Positions 32,831 to 44,251 of a stretch of DNA of 64,000 nucleotides are shown piece after piece. The DNA lies in contig CAZDQF010000024.1 in NCBI GenBank assembly GCA_964507445.1, positions 1 to 64,000 of the forward strand, in the 5' to 3' direction. Both the position numbers and the translations under genes were made by a program. Position 1 is the stretch's first letter. Each line of letters begins with the position of its first letter. The notes under the pieces were generated by a model. It was not told where the DNA came from. It saw only the letters and a list, made by a program, of their open reading frames with translations, and did no database searches. Origin of the DNA: GCA-2683135 sp964507445 (GTDB lineage: Bacteria; Planctomycetota; GCA-002687715).

Positions 32831-34672
32831 ATGGCCCGGCTGAAGTTCGAGAAGTCGTCGGTGCCCGATCTCCCCAGCGCGCCGGGGGTCTACATCTTCT
32901 TCGACGAGAAGGGCAAGCCGGTCTATGTGGGGAAGGCGGGCGACCTGCGATCCCGCGTGCGCTCCTACTTCGGCTCCGGCGACGAGCGCATGGCCAGCCA
33001 GGTGCTGAAGACCCGTGCCCGCGCCATGGACTTCATCGTCACGGGTTCCGCCAAGGAGGCGTTGATCCTGGAGAACAGCCTCATCAAGAAGCACGCTCCG
33101 GTGCTCAACGTGCGGCTCAAGGACGACGCCACCTACTTCAGCCTGAGGCTGGACCTGCGTGAGGAGTGGCCGTGGCTGACCATCGTGCGCAAGCGGAAGC
33201 GGGAGGAGGTGCTCTACTTCGGCCCGTATCCATCCGCCCACGCCTGCCGCAAGACCATCCAGTATCTCAATCGGATCTTCCCGCTGCGTACCTGCCCCGA
33301 CGCTCAGCTGTACAACCGTTCACGCCCCTGCATCTCCTACGAGATCGGTCACTGCGTGGCGCCATGTGTCGGCTACGTGGATCGCACGGCCTACATGGAG
33401 TTGGTGGACCGCGTCGTTCGCTTCCTCTCCGGCCGTGATGATGAGGTGGTCAAGGAGCTGGAGCAGCAGATGAACGAGGCGGCGGAGCGCCTCGAGTACG
33501 AACGAGCAGCGGACCTCCGAGATCGGTTGGCGCATGTCCGCAAGACCCTGGACAACCCGCAGGTGGCACGACGGGGAGGCCCGGATCGGGACGTCATCGG
33601 CATCTGCGATGTGGGAGACGAGGTGGCGCTGTGCGTGCTCCATGTCCGGGACGGCAGCCTGGCGGCCTCCGCTCACTACAGCTTCAAGCGCCACCTGGAG
33701 GTGGACGCGTTGCTCGGCGGCTTCCTCGGGCAGTTCTACGGTGAGTCGAGGCAGCCGCCGGCGGAGATCCTGATGCCTCGGGAGTGTGAGGACCCGAACC
33801 TGCATCGGGAGGTCCTGGAGGACGCCCGAGGGGCGGCCGTCTCCCTGCGGGTCCCAGAGCAGGGGGCAGGTCTCAGGCTGCTCAAGCTGGCTGAGCGCAA
33901 CGCGGAATTGGGCCACCGCAAGACCAGGGCGGAAGCCGAGCGAGCGGAGGCGGGGCTTCAGGCGCTGAGGGCCCGTCTCAACCTGTTCAACTTCCCTGAG
34001 CGGATGGAGTGTTTCGACATCTCTCACCTGGGCGGCGAGCAGGTGGTGGGGAGCCGGGTGAGCTTTCTGTTGGGCCGCCCCGACAAGGACCAGTACCGGC
34101 GCTACCGACTACGGGAGGTCACCCGCAACGACGACTTCGCGGCCATGGAGGAGGTGTTGCGGCGGCGGTTGACCCGTGGGTTGAGAAACGGCCAATTGCC
34201 GGACCTCATGGTCATTGACGGGGGCAGGCCCCAGCTGATGCGGGTGGTGTCCGTGATGCGGGAATTGAAGGTCGACAACGTGGACGTCATCGGCCTGGCG
34301 AAGGCGCGAGCAGGGTCGAGAGCCCGGACCACGGAGATGCGTTATGAGCGGGTCTGGCTGCCGGACGCCGAGGCTCCAGTGGTCCTCCCGGACGACGCCT
34401 CGGAGACACACCTGCTGCAGCGTATCCGCGACGAGGCCCATCGATTCGCCATCACCTACTCACGTCGACTGAGAGGCAAGGAGAAGATCGGCAGCGTCCT
34501 CGAGATGGTCCCCGGGATCGGGCCGCGGAAGGCGAAGGGACTCCTCAAGCACTTTGGCTCTCTGCAGGAGGTCAAGGCGGCGGCGGAGGCGGAGCTCCTC
34601 GAGGCTCCCGGAATGACCGAGGCCCTGGTGGAGGATCTCAGGCGTTTCTTCGACGAACACGCTCGCGACTGA
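32831..34672 (+). CDS. uvrC: Excinuclease ABC subunit C
   Basis: A 613-residue nuclease subunit making both incisions in nucleotide excision repair. It has the GIY-YIG domain (GVYIFFDEKGKPVYVGKAG near 15-35), a Cys-rich stretch near 155-180 (LRTCP...RPCISYEIGHCVAPC), a UVR motif near 210 (ERLEYERAADLRDRL), an RNase H-like domain (ECFDISHLGGEQVVGS; VIDGG) and a C-terminal helix-hairpin-helix pair (VPGIGPRKAKGLLKHFGS). It forms an operon with uvrB. The last 35 bases overlap the convergent glycosylase gene. Confidence 0.98.
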   Translation: MARLKFEKSSVPDLPSAPGVYIFFDEKGKPVYVGKAGDLRSRVRSYFGSGDERMASQVLKTRARAMDFIVTGSAKEALILENSLIKKHAPVLNVRLKDDATYFSLRLDLREEWPWLTIVRKRKREEVLYFGPYPSAHACRKTIQYLNRIFPLRTCPDAQLYNRSRPCISYEIGHCVAPCVGYVDRTAYMELVDRVVRFLSGRDDEVVKELEQQMNEAAERLEYERAADLRDRLAHVRKTLDNPQVARRGGPDRDVIGICDVGDEVALCVLHVRDGSLAASAHYSFKRHLEVDALLGGFLGQFYGESRQPPAEILMPRECEDPNLHREVLEDARGAAVSLRVPEQGAGLRLLKLAERNAELGHRKTRAEAERAEAGLQALRARLNLFNFPERMECFDISHLGGEQVVGSRVSFLLGRPDKDQYRRYRLREVTRNDDFAAMEEVLRRRLTRGLRNGQLPDLMVIDGGRPQLMRVVSVMRELKVDNVDVIGLAKARAGSRARTTEMRYERVWLPDAEAPVVLPDDASETHLLQRIRDEAHRFAITYSRRLRGKEKIGSVLEMVPGIGPRKAKGLLKHFGSLQEVKAAAEAELLEAPGMTEALVEDLRRFFDEHARD

Positions 34673-35324
34673 GGTGGGCGGCGGACTCGAACACGGCTCG
34701 GAACATGGGCCATGTGAGCTTGCCGACGTTCACGTTGTAGCGGGACGAGTGATACGAGTCGATCAGCACAGGGAGCCCGGATAGCCGATGGACGGCGCCG
34801 TGTGCGAAGGGGTGGTCGGCCATCCGCGCGGCTGCGCCCCGTTCCTTCGCGAGACGGACGAAGGCGTCGTGCGCGATCTTCCCCAGGGCGACGACGACCT
34901 TGACTCGGGACATCAGCCCCAGCTCCTCCGCCAGCCAGGGGGCGCAGGTCGAGATCTCGGCGCCCGTCGGTTTGTTCGCCGGAGGGACGCACCGGACCGC
35001 GTTGGATATGTAGGCCCCCTTCAGGCGGAGCCCGTCTCGTCGGTGCGCTGACTCGGGGTGGTTGGCGTAGCCGAGCTCGTGCAGGGCGCGGTAGAGGAAC
35101 GCTCCCGCGCCGTCCCCTGTGAACGGGCGACCCGTGCGGTTCGCCCCGTGGGCGCCGGGGGCGAGTCCAAGGACGAGGAGCGATGCGGCCGGGTCTCCGA
35201 AGCCGGGGACCGGACGGGCCCAGTAGCCCTCCTGGTCTCTAAAGGAGGCGACGTACTTCTCGAGCCGCGGGCACCGCGTGCAGGACTCGAGCTTCTTGTT
35301 GAAGGCACTCAGCTTCGACGCCAT
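34638..35324 (-). CDS. Uracil-DNA glycosylase, family 5 (UDGb)-like
   Basis: A 228-residue base-excision enzyme. Motif A is GLAPGAHG followed by ANRTGRPFTGD; the polar catalytic Asp/Asn of other families is Ala/Gly here, as in family 5. Motif B is YHSSRYNVNVGKLT. Four Cys for a [4Fe-4S] cluster are visible: CTRC near residue 15, one in AVRCVPP and one in STCAPW. It would remove uracil, and in family 5 also hypoxanthine. It is convergent with uvrC, making a small repair cluster. Motif B has Ser where HPS is usual, so specificity may differ. Confidence 0.85.
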   Translation of the reverse strand: MASKLSAFNKKLESCTRCPRLEKYVASFRDQEGYWARPVPGFGDPAASLLVLGLAPGAHGANRTGRPFTGDGAGAFLYRALHELGYANHPESAHRRDGLRLKGAYISNAVRCVPPANKPTGAEISTCAPWLAEELGLMSRVKVVVALGKIAHDAFVRLAKERGAAARMADHPFAHGAVHRLSGLPVLIDSYHSSRYNVNVGKLTWPMFRAVFESAAHLSRERVRRRNA

Positions 35325-35349
35325 GGGGCGATCCTACTCGCAGCGACCG

Positions 35350-36276
35350 TCAACCGCGTGGGTGATGCCGCTTGTGGGCTGCGTGGAGGTGCTCGTCTGC
35401 CAGGGTGGTGTAGACCTGGGTGGTGTTGATGGAGGCGTGCCCCAGCATCTCCTGGACGGCCCGCAGGTCGGCGCCGTTCTGCACCAGGTGGGTGGCGAAG
35501 GTGTGTCGAAGGGTGTGGGGGGACGTCGAGGGGTCTATACCAGCGAGGACGACCAGCCGCTTGACCGCGCGGTAAACGCCGTCGCGGCTCAACGGTCGTC
35601 CCCTGGTGGAGAGGAAGACCCGGTCCGTCGACTCCGCGGTCTCCAGGCGTGGACGGCCCCGCTGAAGCCAGGTCCCCAGCGCTCGCAGGCCGTGCCCACC
35701 CAGGGGCACCTTGCGCTCCTTTCGCCCCTTGCCGATGACCCGGAGGAGAGCCTGGTCCAGGTCGAGGTCCCCGAGGCACATCCCGGCGGCCTCCGACGCC
35801 CGCAGGCCGGCACCGTAGAGCACCTCCAGGAGGGCCCGATCCCGGAGCTGCAGCGGACCCGCGTCGTCCGGCAGCGGGGTCAGCAATCGCTCAACGGACT
35901 CCCTGTCCAGGGCCTTGGGGAGGTGTTCCGCGACCGCCGGAGCGGGCAGGAGGAGGGCCGGATTCCGCTCCACGCGCCCGGTCTCCCGCAGCCAGCGGTA
36001 GAAGCTGCGCACCGCCGCGGCCCGCCGTGCCCTGGTGACGCTGCGGTCCCCGGCCCGGCTCCGGGCGGCGAGGAAAGCGACGAGATCAGCGGTGGTCATG
36101 TGCTCGGGGGCTGTGTCCCGGCGAGCGGAGAATTGGAGGAGCAGCTCCAGGTCGCGTCGATAGGCCGCCCTGGTGCGGGGAGAGAGGTCTCGTTCGAGGG
36201 CGGACTCCCGCAAGAAGGCCTCCAGCCACCGTTCGTACCGATCTCCGTCCTGTTCGCTGTCCACCTCCCGACCCAT
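35350..36276 (-). CDS. Tyrosine recombinase, XerC/XerD type
   Basis: A 308-residue site-specific recombinase starting at ATG 36276 (an ATG at 36288 is also possible). The N-terminal SAM-like domain (about 10-100) is followed by the catalytic domain with all residues: Arg in GAGLRASE, Lys in GKGRKER, HTLRH, LGHASINTTQ and the nucleophile Tyr in QVYT. The size and lack of extra domains fit chromosome dimer resolution. Whether it is XerC or XerD cannot be decided here. I found no dif-like site nearby. Divergent from the dksA-like gene. Confidence 0.9.
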   Translation of the reverse strand: MGREVDSEQDGDRYERWLEAFLRESALERDLSPRTRAAYRRDLELLLQFSARRDTAPEHMTTADLVAFLAARSRAGDRSVTRARRAAAVRSFYRWLRETGRVERNPALLLPAPAVAEHLPKALDRESVERLLTPLPDDAGPLQLRDRALLEVLYGAGLRASEAAGMCLGDLDLDQALLRVIGKGRKERKVPLGGHGLRALGTWLQRGRPRLETAESTDRVFLSTRGRPLSRDGVYRAVKRLVVLAGIDPSTSPHTLRHTFATHLVQNGADLRAVQEMLGHASINTTQVYTTLADEHLHAAHKRHHPRG

Positions 36277-36328
36277 GGGAACGACCATAAGCACCGATGT
36301 GGCAAGGGGCCAGCGTCCGTCGGGCGGC

Positions 36329-36357
36329 TTGATCCCGCATCTGTGGACCACTATACT
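36329..36357 (+). promoter_or_regulatory. Sigma70-like promoter of the dksA-lspA-pyrD-secA gene run
   Basis: TTGATC (36329-36334), 17 bases, TATACT (36352-36357, five of six). It lies about 85 bases before the dksA-like start and is the only good promoter before the compact gene run up to metK. Confidence 0.65.
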
Positions 36358-36443
36358 TCCGGGGCCGCGCGGGGGATTCCGTTCGGGTCGTCATAAGGCC
36401 CTGCCCTGTAGTCGTTTATCGCTGTTCGCCGGTGAGCCGTCGT

Positions 36444-36836
36444 ATGCGCAAGACCGAGCGTGAGAAGTACCGCAAGAAGCTCCTTGGCCTGAAGGCTCGG
36501 CTTTCAGGTACTGCAGAGAGTATGCGCCGGGAGGCTCTCGAGAAGGACGAGTCCGCGCCCTCTGACGATCACATGGCGGATCACGGGACCACCCTCTACG
36601 ACCAGGACCTCACCCTCAGCCTGGTTGAGAACAAACAGGAGCTCATCCGGCAGATCGATGAGGCCCTGGGGCGGGTGGAAGACGGCACCTTCGGACGCTG
36701 CGAGGGCTGCGTGGAAGACGTGGGGGTCTGCGGGCGCAAGGGGGGCGAGATCCCCAAGCCCCGCCTCGAAGCGTTGCCCTGGACTCGGTTCTGCTTGGAC
36801 CACCAGGAGCGGCTGGAAGAGTTGGGCGAGATCTAA
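36444..36836 (+). CDS. TraR/DksA-type zinc-finger protein
   Basis: A 130-residue protein. I prefer the ATG at 36444, which has GGTGAG seven bases upstream; a GTG at 36432 would add four residues. An N-terminal helical hairpin (about 1-75; NKQELIRQIDEALGRVEDGTFGRC) leads to the zinc finger. The first knuckle is CEGC, but the second is CLDH (C-x2-H), with an extra Cys-containing stretch between them (VEDVGVCGRKGG). RL-ALPWTRFC matches the family. Such proteins bind in the RNA polymerase secondary channel. It begins the run to lspA, pyrD and secA. Confidence 0.85.
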   Translation: MRKTEREKYRKKLLGLKARLSGTAESMRREALEKDESAPSDDHMADHGTTLYDQDLTLSLVENKQELIRQIDEALGRVEDGTFGRCEGCVEDVGVCGRKGGEIPKPRLEALPWTRFCLDHQERLEELGEI

Positions 36837-36856
36837 TTCACCCGGACGGAGATCAC

Positions 36857-37354
36857 ATGGCGCGCTCCGTTCTCTTCCTCCTGATCCTCACAGGAGGGGT
36901 TGCTGCCGACTTGTGGACCAAGACCCTGGCGTTCGAGCGGGTACCGGAGGGTACTACTCACGTCGTCGCCGACGGACTCTTCGAGATCGAACCCACGCGC
37001 AATCCGGGGGCCATGTGGAGCCTGCTGCAGGAGGTCCCCGCGACCATGTGGGTGATCATCCGAGGGGCCATCTCCCTCGGGCTGTTCGTCTACTTCCTTC
37101 GTCAGCGGCGTCACCTCGGCGTGTGGACGCACCTTGCATTCGGCGCCGTGCTGGCTGGGGCCTTGGGGAATCTCCACGATAATATCTGGGCGTTTGGCGG
37201 CATGGTCAGGGACTTCATCGTCATGTACATCGGCACCTACAAGTGGCCGACGTACAATGTGGCCGACAGTCTGATCTGCGTGGGGGCGATCCTGCTGTTG
37301 TTCCATTTCCTGCGAGAGGACGTGGAGCGCAAGAAGGCCGCGGCGGAGACATGA
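36857..37354 (+). CDS. lspA: Lipoprotein signal peptidase (signal peptidase II)
   Basis: A 165-residue inner-membrane aspartyl protease with four helices that cleaves signal peptides of prolipoproteins. The catalytic Asp residues are in GNLHDNIWAFGGMVRDFI and YNVADSLI; the conserved DLWTK and NPGAMWS segments are present. It serves the several lipoproteins in this window (M1 peptidase, redoxin, toroid protein, HEAT protein). It follows the dksA-like gene by 20 bases, and its stop codon overlaps the pyrD start (ATGA). Confidence 0.95.
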   Translation: MARSVLFLLILTGGVAADLWTKTLAFERVPEGTTHVVADGLFEIEPTRNPGAMWSLLQEVPATMWVIIRGAISLGLFVYFLRQRRHLGVWTHLAFGAVLAGALGNLHDNIWAFGGMVRDFIVMYIGTYKWPTYNVADSLICVGAILLLFHFLREDVERKKAAAET

Positions 37355-38286
37355 GCGAACTGGAAGTGGAGCTGGCAGGCTTGACGCTGAGGAGTCCCAT
37401 CCTCGTCGCTTCCGGGACCTATGGGTTCGGTTACGAGGCTGCGGAAGCAGGTGTGGATCTCTCAGGCATCGGCGGGGTGGTGACCAAGTCCGTGACCACG
37501 CAACGGCGGCGTGGCAACCCGACGCCGCGCATACACGAGACCGCCGCGGGCATGCTCAACTCCATCGGCATCATGAACCCTGGTCTCGCGGGCTTCCTCG
37601 AGGAGGTCATGCCGAAGTTCCGTGCGCTGCCGTGCGCGCGGATCGTCAACGTGGCGGGAGAATCCGCGGACGACTTCGTGGAGTTGGTGCGGGCCTTCGA
37701 CGAAGAGCAGGGGGTCGACGCCATCGAGCTGAACGTCTCCTGCCCCAACGTGAGCGGAGGGATGGACTTCGGTACGGACCCGGGGGCCCTCGAGTCCCTC
37801 GTCGCCCGTTGCCGGGCCGCCACCAAGCGACCGCTGATCGTCAAGCTGACGCCGAACGTGACGGATATCCGACTTACGGCCCAGGCCGCAGAGCGGGGGG
37901 GATGCGACGTCCTCTCCCTGGTGAACACGTTCGTCGGAATGGCCGTGGATTGGCGTCGGCGGTGTCCCGAGCTCGGTTCACCCACGGGGGAGGGGGGGCT
38001 CTCAGGGCCAGCCATCAAGCCGCTGGCGTTGGCCTGTCTGCGTCGCGTGCGTGAGGCCGTCTCGCTCCCCTTGATCGGGATCGGCGGCATCCTCACGGCC
38101 GAGGACGTCATGGAGTTCATGGTGGTGGGTGCCACGGCGATCCAGGTCGGGACGTCTTCGTTTCGGGACCCGTGGATGCCCTTCACCATCGCCGCGGACC
38201 TGCGGGACTTGGTGGCGAGCGAAGGGTTGGGGCCGTTGGACCGGGTGGTGGGCACCCTCAGGCCCTCTGGGGGCTCATCCTCGTGA
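37351..38286 (+). CDS. pyrD: Dihydroorotate dehydrogenase, class 1B
   Basis: A 311-residue FMN enzyme of pyrimidine synthesis. The ATG at 37351 overlaps the lspA stop. Motifs: ASGTYGFG near 25, VTKSVTTQRRRGNPTPR, N-SIGIMNPG, catalytic Cys in LNVSCPNVSGG (Cys rather than Ser, marking class 1), KLTPNV, NTFVGMAVD and GIGGI. The class 1B NAD-linked form normally works with PyrK; no pyrK is in this window. Its end overlaps the next gene by four bases. Confidence 0.93.
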   Translation: MSELEVELAGLTLRSPILVASGTYGFGYEAAEAGVDLSGIGGVVTKSVTTQRRRGNPTPRIHETAAGMLNSIGIMNPGLAGFLEEVMPKFRALPCARIVNVAGESADDFVELVRAFDEEQGVDAIELNVSCPNVSGGMDFGTDPGALESLVARCRAATKRPLIVKLTPNVTDIRLTAQAAERGGCDVLSLVNTFVGMAVDWRRRCPELGSPTGEGGLSGPAIKPLALACLRRVREAVSLPLIGIGGILTAEDVMEFMVVGATAIQVGTSSFRDPWMPFTIAADLRDLVASEGLGPLDRVVGTLRPSGGSSS

Positions 38287-39124
38287 GGATCGAGGGGATC
38301 GAGTTGGCGGACATGGAGGAGGCCGTGCGGGTCTACCTGGAGCTTGCCTGGGGCGACGAGGCAGACACGAAGGCCGGGGACCTGGACTTCGCTGCTGCGA
38401 ACACCCCGGACGAGGTGCTCTCCCGCTGGTCCGAGGATCGCCGTATGGGGCGCATGCGGCGATACACCCTGAGGCTCGGGAACACGCGTTATCCGTTCAT
38501 GAAGCTGGTGTTCCAGGAGCTGTTGATCCGAGGGCGGTTCTTCTTCTCCGTTGACACCCACGACAACATGGACATCAAGGACAGCTTCCCCGACTACGAT
38601 CAGTGGCTCGAGGTGAAGCGATTCAACTCGCAGCTCAAGGAGTCCATCGAGCGCGCCTGGAGAGAGCGGGCCGTCCCTACCTTCGCGAGCATCGTGGAGC
38701 AGGTGGAGCGGGAGACCGCGGAGATCCCCATCGGTGGTGTCGCCCTTCGGCCTTCCTACATCCTGATCGTCGATGACGAGGTCGACATCGCGCGGGGGGT
38801 GGCGGCGATCCTCTCCAAGGCGGGCTATCGCACGGCGCAGGTCCACACGGGTGAGGCGGCCCTGGATGCGATCGGCGAAGAGCGCCCGGATCTCGTGCTG
38901 AGCGATCTTGAGATGCCCGGCATCAGCGGGCTGGAACTGGCGTCCAAGCTGCGAGAAGATCCGGACCTGGGGTCGATCCCGTTCATCCTCGCGACCGCCG
39001 CGACGATCGGGCCGAGCCACTTCGACGTTATCGACGGGTTTCTGGTCAAGCCGTACGAGTCACCGGTGCTGCTCAAGTTCGTCTCGGAGCACCTGGCCGA
39101 GAACCCTGGGAACTCAACTTCGTC

Positions 39125-39128
<4 letters not shown>
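38283..39128 (+). CDS. Response regulator with unrecognised N-terminal domain
   Basis: A 281-residue protein starting at the GTG at 38283 inside the pyrD end. Residues about 160-275 are a receiver domain: acidic pair in LIVDDEVD, phospho-acceptor Asp in LVLSDLEMPG, Thr/Ala in ILATAA and Lys in FLVKPYE. The first 150 residues are not a known output domain to me; they contain RRYTLRLGNTRYPFMKLVFQE, then FFFSVDTHDNMDIKDSFPDYDQW. Receiver-last order is unusual. It is translationally coupled to both pyrD and secA (ATGA overlap), so it is co-expressed with export genes. No histidine kinase is nearby. Confidence 0.8.
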
Positions 39129-41710
<2,582 letters not shown>

Positions 41711-41728
41711 CGTGTCAGGGGAGCCCGG

Positions 41729-42988
41729 ATGACGTTCCTGGACGCCGTCTACCTGCTCGGCGCGACGGTCCTCGCTGTTCCCTACCTGCTGGTCCGTCTG
41801 GTTCGGCGCAAGCCGCTCGTCTCCCCGCTTCGTCGTCTGGGCTTCGTTCGCCCGACCGCGGCTGACGACCAGGATGTGGTCTGGGTGCACGGCGTGTCCG
41901 TGGGGGAGATCCTCGCCGCGCGCTCGCTGGTCGACGCATTGGCGCCGCGTCGTGTGCTGGTCACCAGCACGACGGCGACCGGGCTCCAGGTCGCAAGGGA
42001 AACCTACGGTCACCTCGAGGTCCGTGAGTGCCCCTACGACCTGTCGTTTGCGGTCAGGCGGTTCATCCGCAGAGCCCGGCCCCAGGCGCTGATCCTCATC
42101 GAATTGGAGCTGTGGCCCAACACGCTGGCCGCGTGCCGGGCCTCGAGCATCCCGGTGATCCTGGCCAACGGCAAGATCTCCGAGCGCAGCCTCCGGGGTT
42201 ACCGCCGGGTTCTGAGGTGGCTACCGCGCTTTCTGGACTCCGTGCGCATGTTTCTCATGCAGGACGACACCTACGGAGCCCGTCTGGTGGAGCTGGGGGT
42301 GCCCCCGGAGCGGGTGCAGGTCACGGGCAACCTGAAGTTCGACAACGTCCGGTTTGAGCCGGGGAGGGACCGTCGCGCGAGCCTCCGGGCCGAGCACGGG
42401 TTCGCTCCTGAGGCTCCCATCGCGATCTTCGGCAGCACCCATCCGGGGGAGGAGGCGTTGATCCTGCAGGCCTGCGAGGAGGTGGCGAAGGGCGTGCCCG
42501 GGCTGCGGCTGGTGATGGTGCCGAGGCATCCTGAGCGGGTCCCCGAGGTGTCACGGATGGTGCGCCGAGCGGGCTGGTCAGTGGGGTTGCGCAGCCGCCC
42601 TGAGGAGGTGCGGGACCCGACCTGCCTGATTGTCGACACCATGGGAGAACTCTCGACGCTGTACGGACTTGCGGACGTGGCGTTCGTCGGTGGTACGCTG
42701 GTTGGAGTGGGTGGCCACAACCTGTTGGAGCCCGCCGGGCAGGGGCTTCCCCTTGTCGTCGGGCCACACTTGGACACAGTACGGGAGAGCGCGGACGCGT
42801 TGCATGCGGCTGATGCCCTTACTGTCATCACGAGTTCCGACTCGCTGGCCGCTGTCGTGAAGCGACTGCTGACGGAGCCTGGAGCGCGAGCGCGCTCCGC
42901 GGAGGGCGCTCGTCGGGTGGTGGAGCGGCACACGGGCTCCACGGAGCGTACGATGACCGCGCTGAACGGTTTACTTGGGAGCGTATGA
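41729..42988 (+). CDS. waaA: 3-deoxy-D-manno-octulosonic acid (Kdo) transferase
   Basis: A 419-residue GT-B glycosyltransferase that adds Kdo to lipid A precursor. It has an N-terminal membrane anchor (AVYLLGATVLAVPYLLVRLV), the base-containing WVHGVSVGE near residue 55, LIELELWPN near 125, the ARLVELGVPPERVQVTGNLKFD segment and C-terminal GTLVGVGGHNLLEPAGQGLP. Its presence shows that the cell makes LPS. It lies 18 bases after secA and four bases before metK. Confidence 0.95.
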   Translation: MTFLDAVYLLGATVLAVPYLLVRLVRRKPLVSPLRRLGFVRPTAADDQDVVWVHGVSVGEILAARSLVDALAPRRVLVTSTTATGLQVARETYGHLEVRECPYDLSFAVRRFIRRARPQALILIELELWPNTLAACRASSIPVILANGKISERSLRGYRRVLRWLPRFLDSVRMFLMQDDTYGARLVELGVPPERVQVTGNLKFDNVRFEPGRDRRASLRAEHGFAPEAPIAIFGSTHPGEEALILQACEEVAKGVPGLRLVMVPRHPERVPEVSRMVRRAGWSVGLRSRPEEVRDPTCLIVDTMGELSTLYGLADVAFVGGTLVGVGGHNLLEPAGQGLPLVVGPHLDTVRESADALHAADALTVITSSDSLAAVVKRLLTEPGARARSAEGARRVVERHTGSTERTMTALNGLLGSV

Positions 42989-42992
42989 CGAC

Positions 42993-44171
42993 ATGTCTGA
43001 GCCTGTTCTCTTCACCTCCGAGTCGGTGTCCATGGGGCACCCGGACAAGCTGGCGGATCACATCTCCGATGCGGTGCTGGACGCGATGCTGGCCCAGGAC
43101 CCCACCAGCCGCGTGGCCTGCGAGACCATGGTGACGACCGGCCTCGCGCTCATCGCCGGTGAGGTGACCTCCAAGGCGGTGGTGGACGTCCATCAGGTGG
43201 TTCGGGATACGATCCGCTGGGTGGGCTACACGGACGGCGGCATGGGCATGGACGCCGATTCCTGCTCGGTCCAGGTCGCCCTGGACAAGCAATCCCCGGA
43301 CATCGCCATGGGCGTGAGCCGCGATGACCCGGACGAGCAGGGAGCCGGGGACCAGGGGATCATGTTCGGGTATGCCTGCAACGAAACCCCCGAGTTGATG
43401 CCCATGCCCATTCAGCTCTCCCACGGCCTCGTCAACGGCATCACCGCGGACCGGAAGAACGGTAAGCAGGCGTGGCTGCGGCCGGACTCAAAGTCGCAGG
43501 TGACCATCGAGTATGCGGATGGCCAGCCCAAGCGTATCCACACCGTCCTGATCTCCACCCAGCACAGTCCGGAGGTGACCCAGGACGAGATCCGTCAGTA
43601 CGTCATGGACGACCTGGCCGCCAACACGTTGCCGGCCGAGCTGCTGGATGACCAGACCCTCTACCACGTGAACCCCACCGGCAACTTCGTCGTCGGCGGG
43701 CCCCACGGCGATTGCGGTCTCACGGGGCGCAAGATCATCGTGGACACCTACGGCGGCATGGGGCGACACGGCGGCGGGGCGTTCTCCGGCAAGGACCCCT
43801 CCAAGGTGGATCGGTCGGCCGCGTACGCTGCCCGTTGGGTGGCCAAGAACATCGTCGCCGCGGGCCTGGCCGATCGGGCCGAGATCCAGCTCAGTTACGC
43901 CATCGGTGTGGCCCAGCCGCTCTCGGTCCGGGTGATGACGTTCGGCACCTCGGCCATCCCTGAGACCCGGATCGAAGAGCTGGTGCGGGAGCACTTCAAT
44001 CTGACCCCGAGGGGCATCATCGACAGCCTGGAATTGCTGCGTCCGGTGTACTCGGCGACCGCTTCCGGAGGCCACTTCGGCCGTACTGGCGACGCGTTCA
44101 CCTGGGAGCGGACGGACCGCGCGGAGGCTCTGCGGGAGGCCGCAGGTCTGGGCGCCGCCAGCGAGGGTTGA
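42993..44171 (+). CDS. metK: S-adenosylmethionine synthetase
   Basis: A 392-residue enzyme making SAM from methionine and ATP. The ATG at 42993 gives the canonical start (LFTSESVSMGHPDKLADHISD). It has the GAGDQGIMFGYA hexapeptide region near 120, GPHGDCGLTGRKIIVDTYGG near 250 with the P-loop-like GGGAFSGKDPSKVDRS, and the C-terminal domain. Near full identity to the family pattern. No SAM riboswitch is present; it is last in the run from the dksA-like gene. Confidence 0.98.
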   Translation: MSEPVLFTSESVSMGHPDKLADHISDAVLDAMLAQDPTSRVACETMVTTGLALIAGEVTSKAVVDVHQVVRDTIRWVGYTDGGMGMDADSCSVQVALDKQSPDIAMGVSRDDPDEQGAGDQGIMFGYACNETPELMPMPIQLSHGLVNGITADRKNGKQAWLRPDSKSQVTIEYADGQPKRIHTVLISTQHSPEVTQDEIRQYVMDDLAANTLPAELLDDQTLYHVNPTGNFVVGGPHGDCGLTGRKIIVDTYGGMGRHGGGAFSGKDPSKVDRSAAYAARWVAKNIVAAGLADRAEIQLSYAIGVAQPLSVRVMTFGTSAIPETRIEELVREHFNLTPRGIIDSLELLRPVYSATASGGHFGRTGDAFTWERTDRAEALREAAGLGAASEG

Positions 44172-44184
44172 TCCCCGCGCCCGG

Positions 44185-44214
44185 TTGCACCCCGTGATTC
44201 CAAAGTGATATCGT
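44185..44214 (+). promoter_or_regulatory. Promoter of the pseudopilin gene with extended -10
   Basis: TTGCAC (44185-44190), 18 bases, TATCGT (44209-44214) preceded by TGA, forming TGATATCGT. The gene starts at 44252 after AAGGAG. Confidence 0.5.
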
Positions 44215-44251
44215 TGCGGAACCTGCACGCTGGCGACAGCAAGGAGCGTTC

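Noticed and set aside
31070..33241. 723-codon minus-strand open frame across uvrB-uvrC
   Set aside because: Low-information His/Val/Gln-rich antisense shadow of two highly conserved repair genes.
36277..36431. dif-like site next to the Xer recombinase gene
   Set aside because: No 28-bp sequence with the inverted XerC/XerD arms was found; the region is explained by the dksA-type promoter.
42960..42992. SAM riboswitch before metK
   Set aside because: Only four bases separate waaA and metK; no leader exists for a riboswitch.
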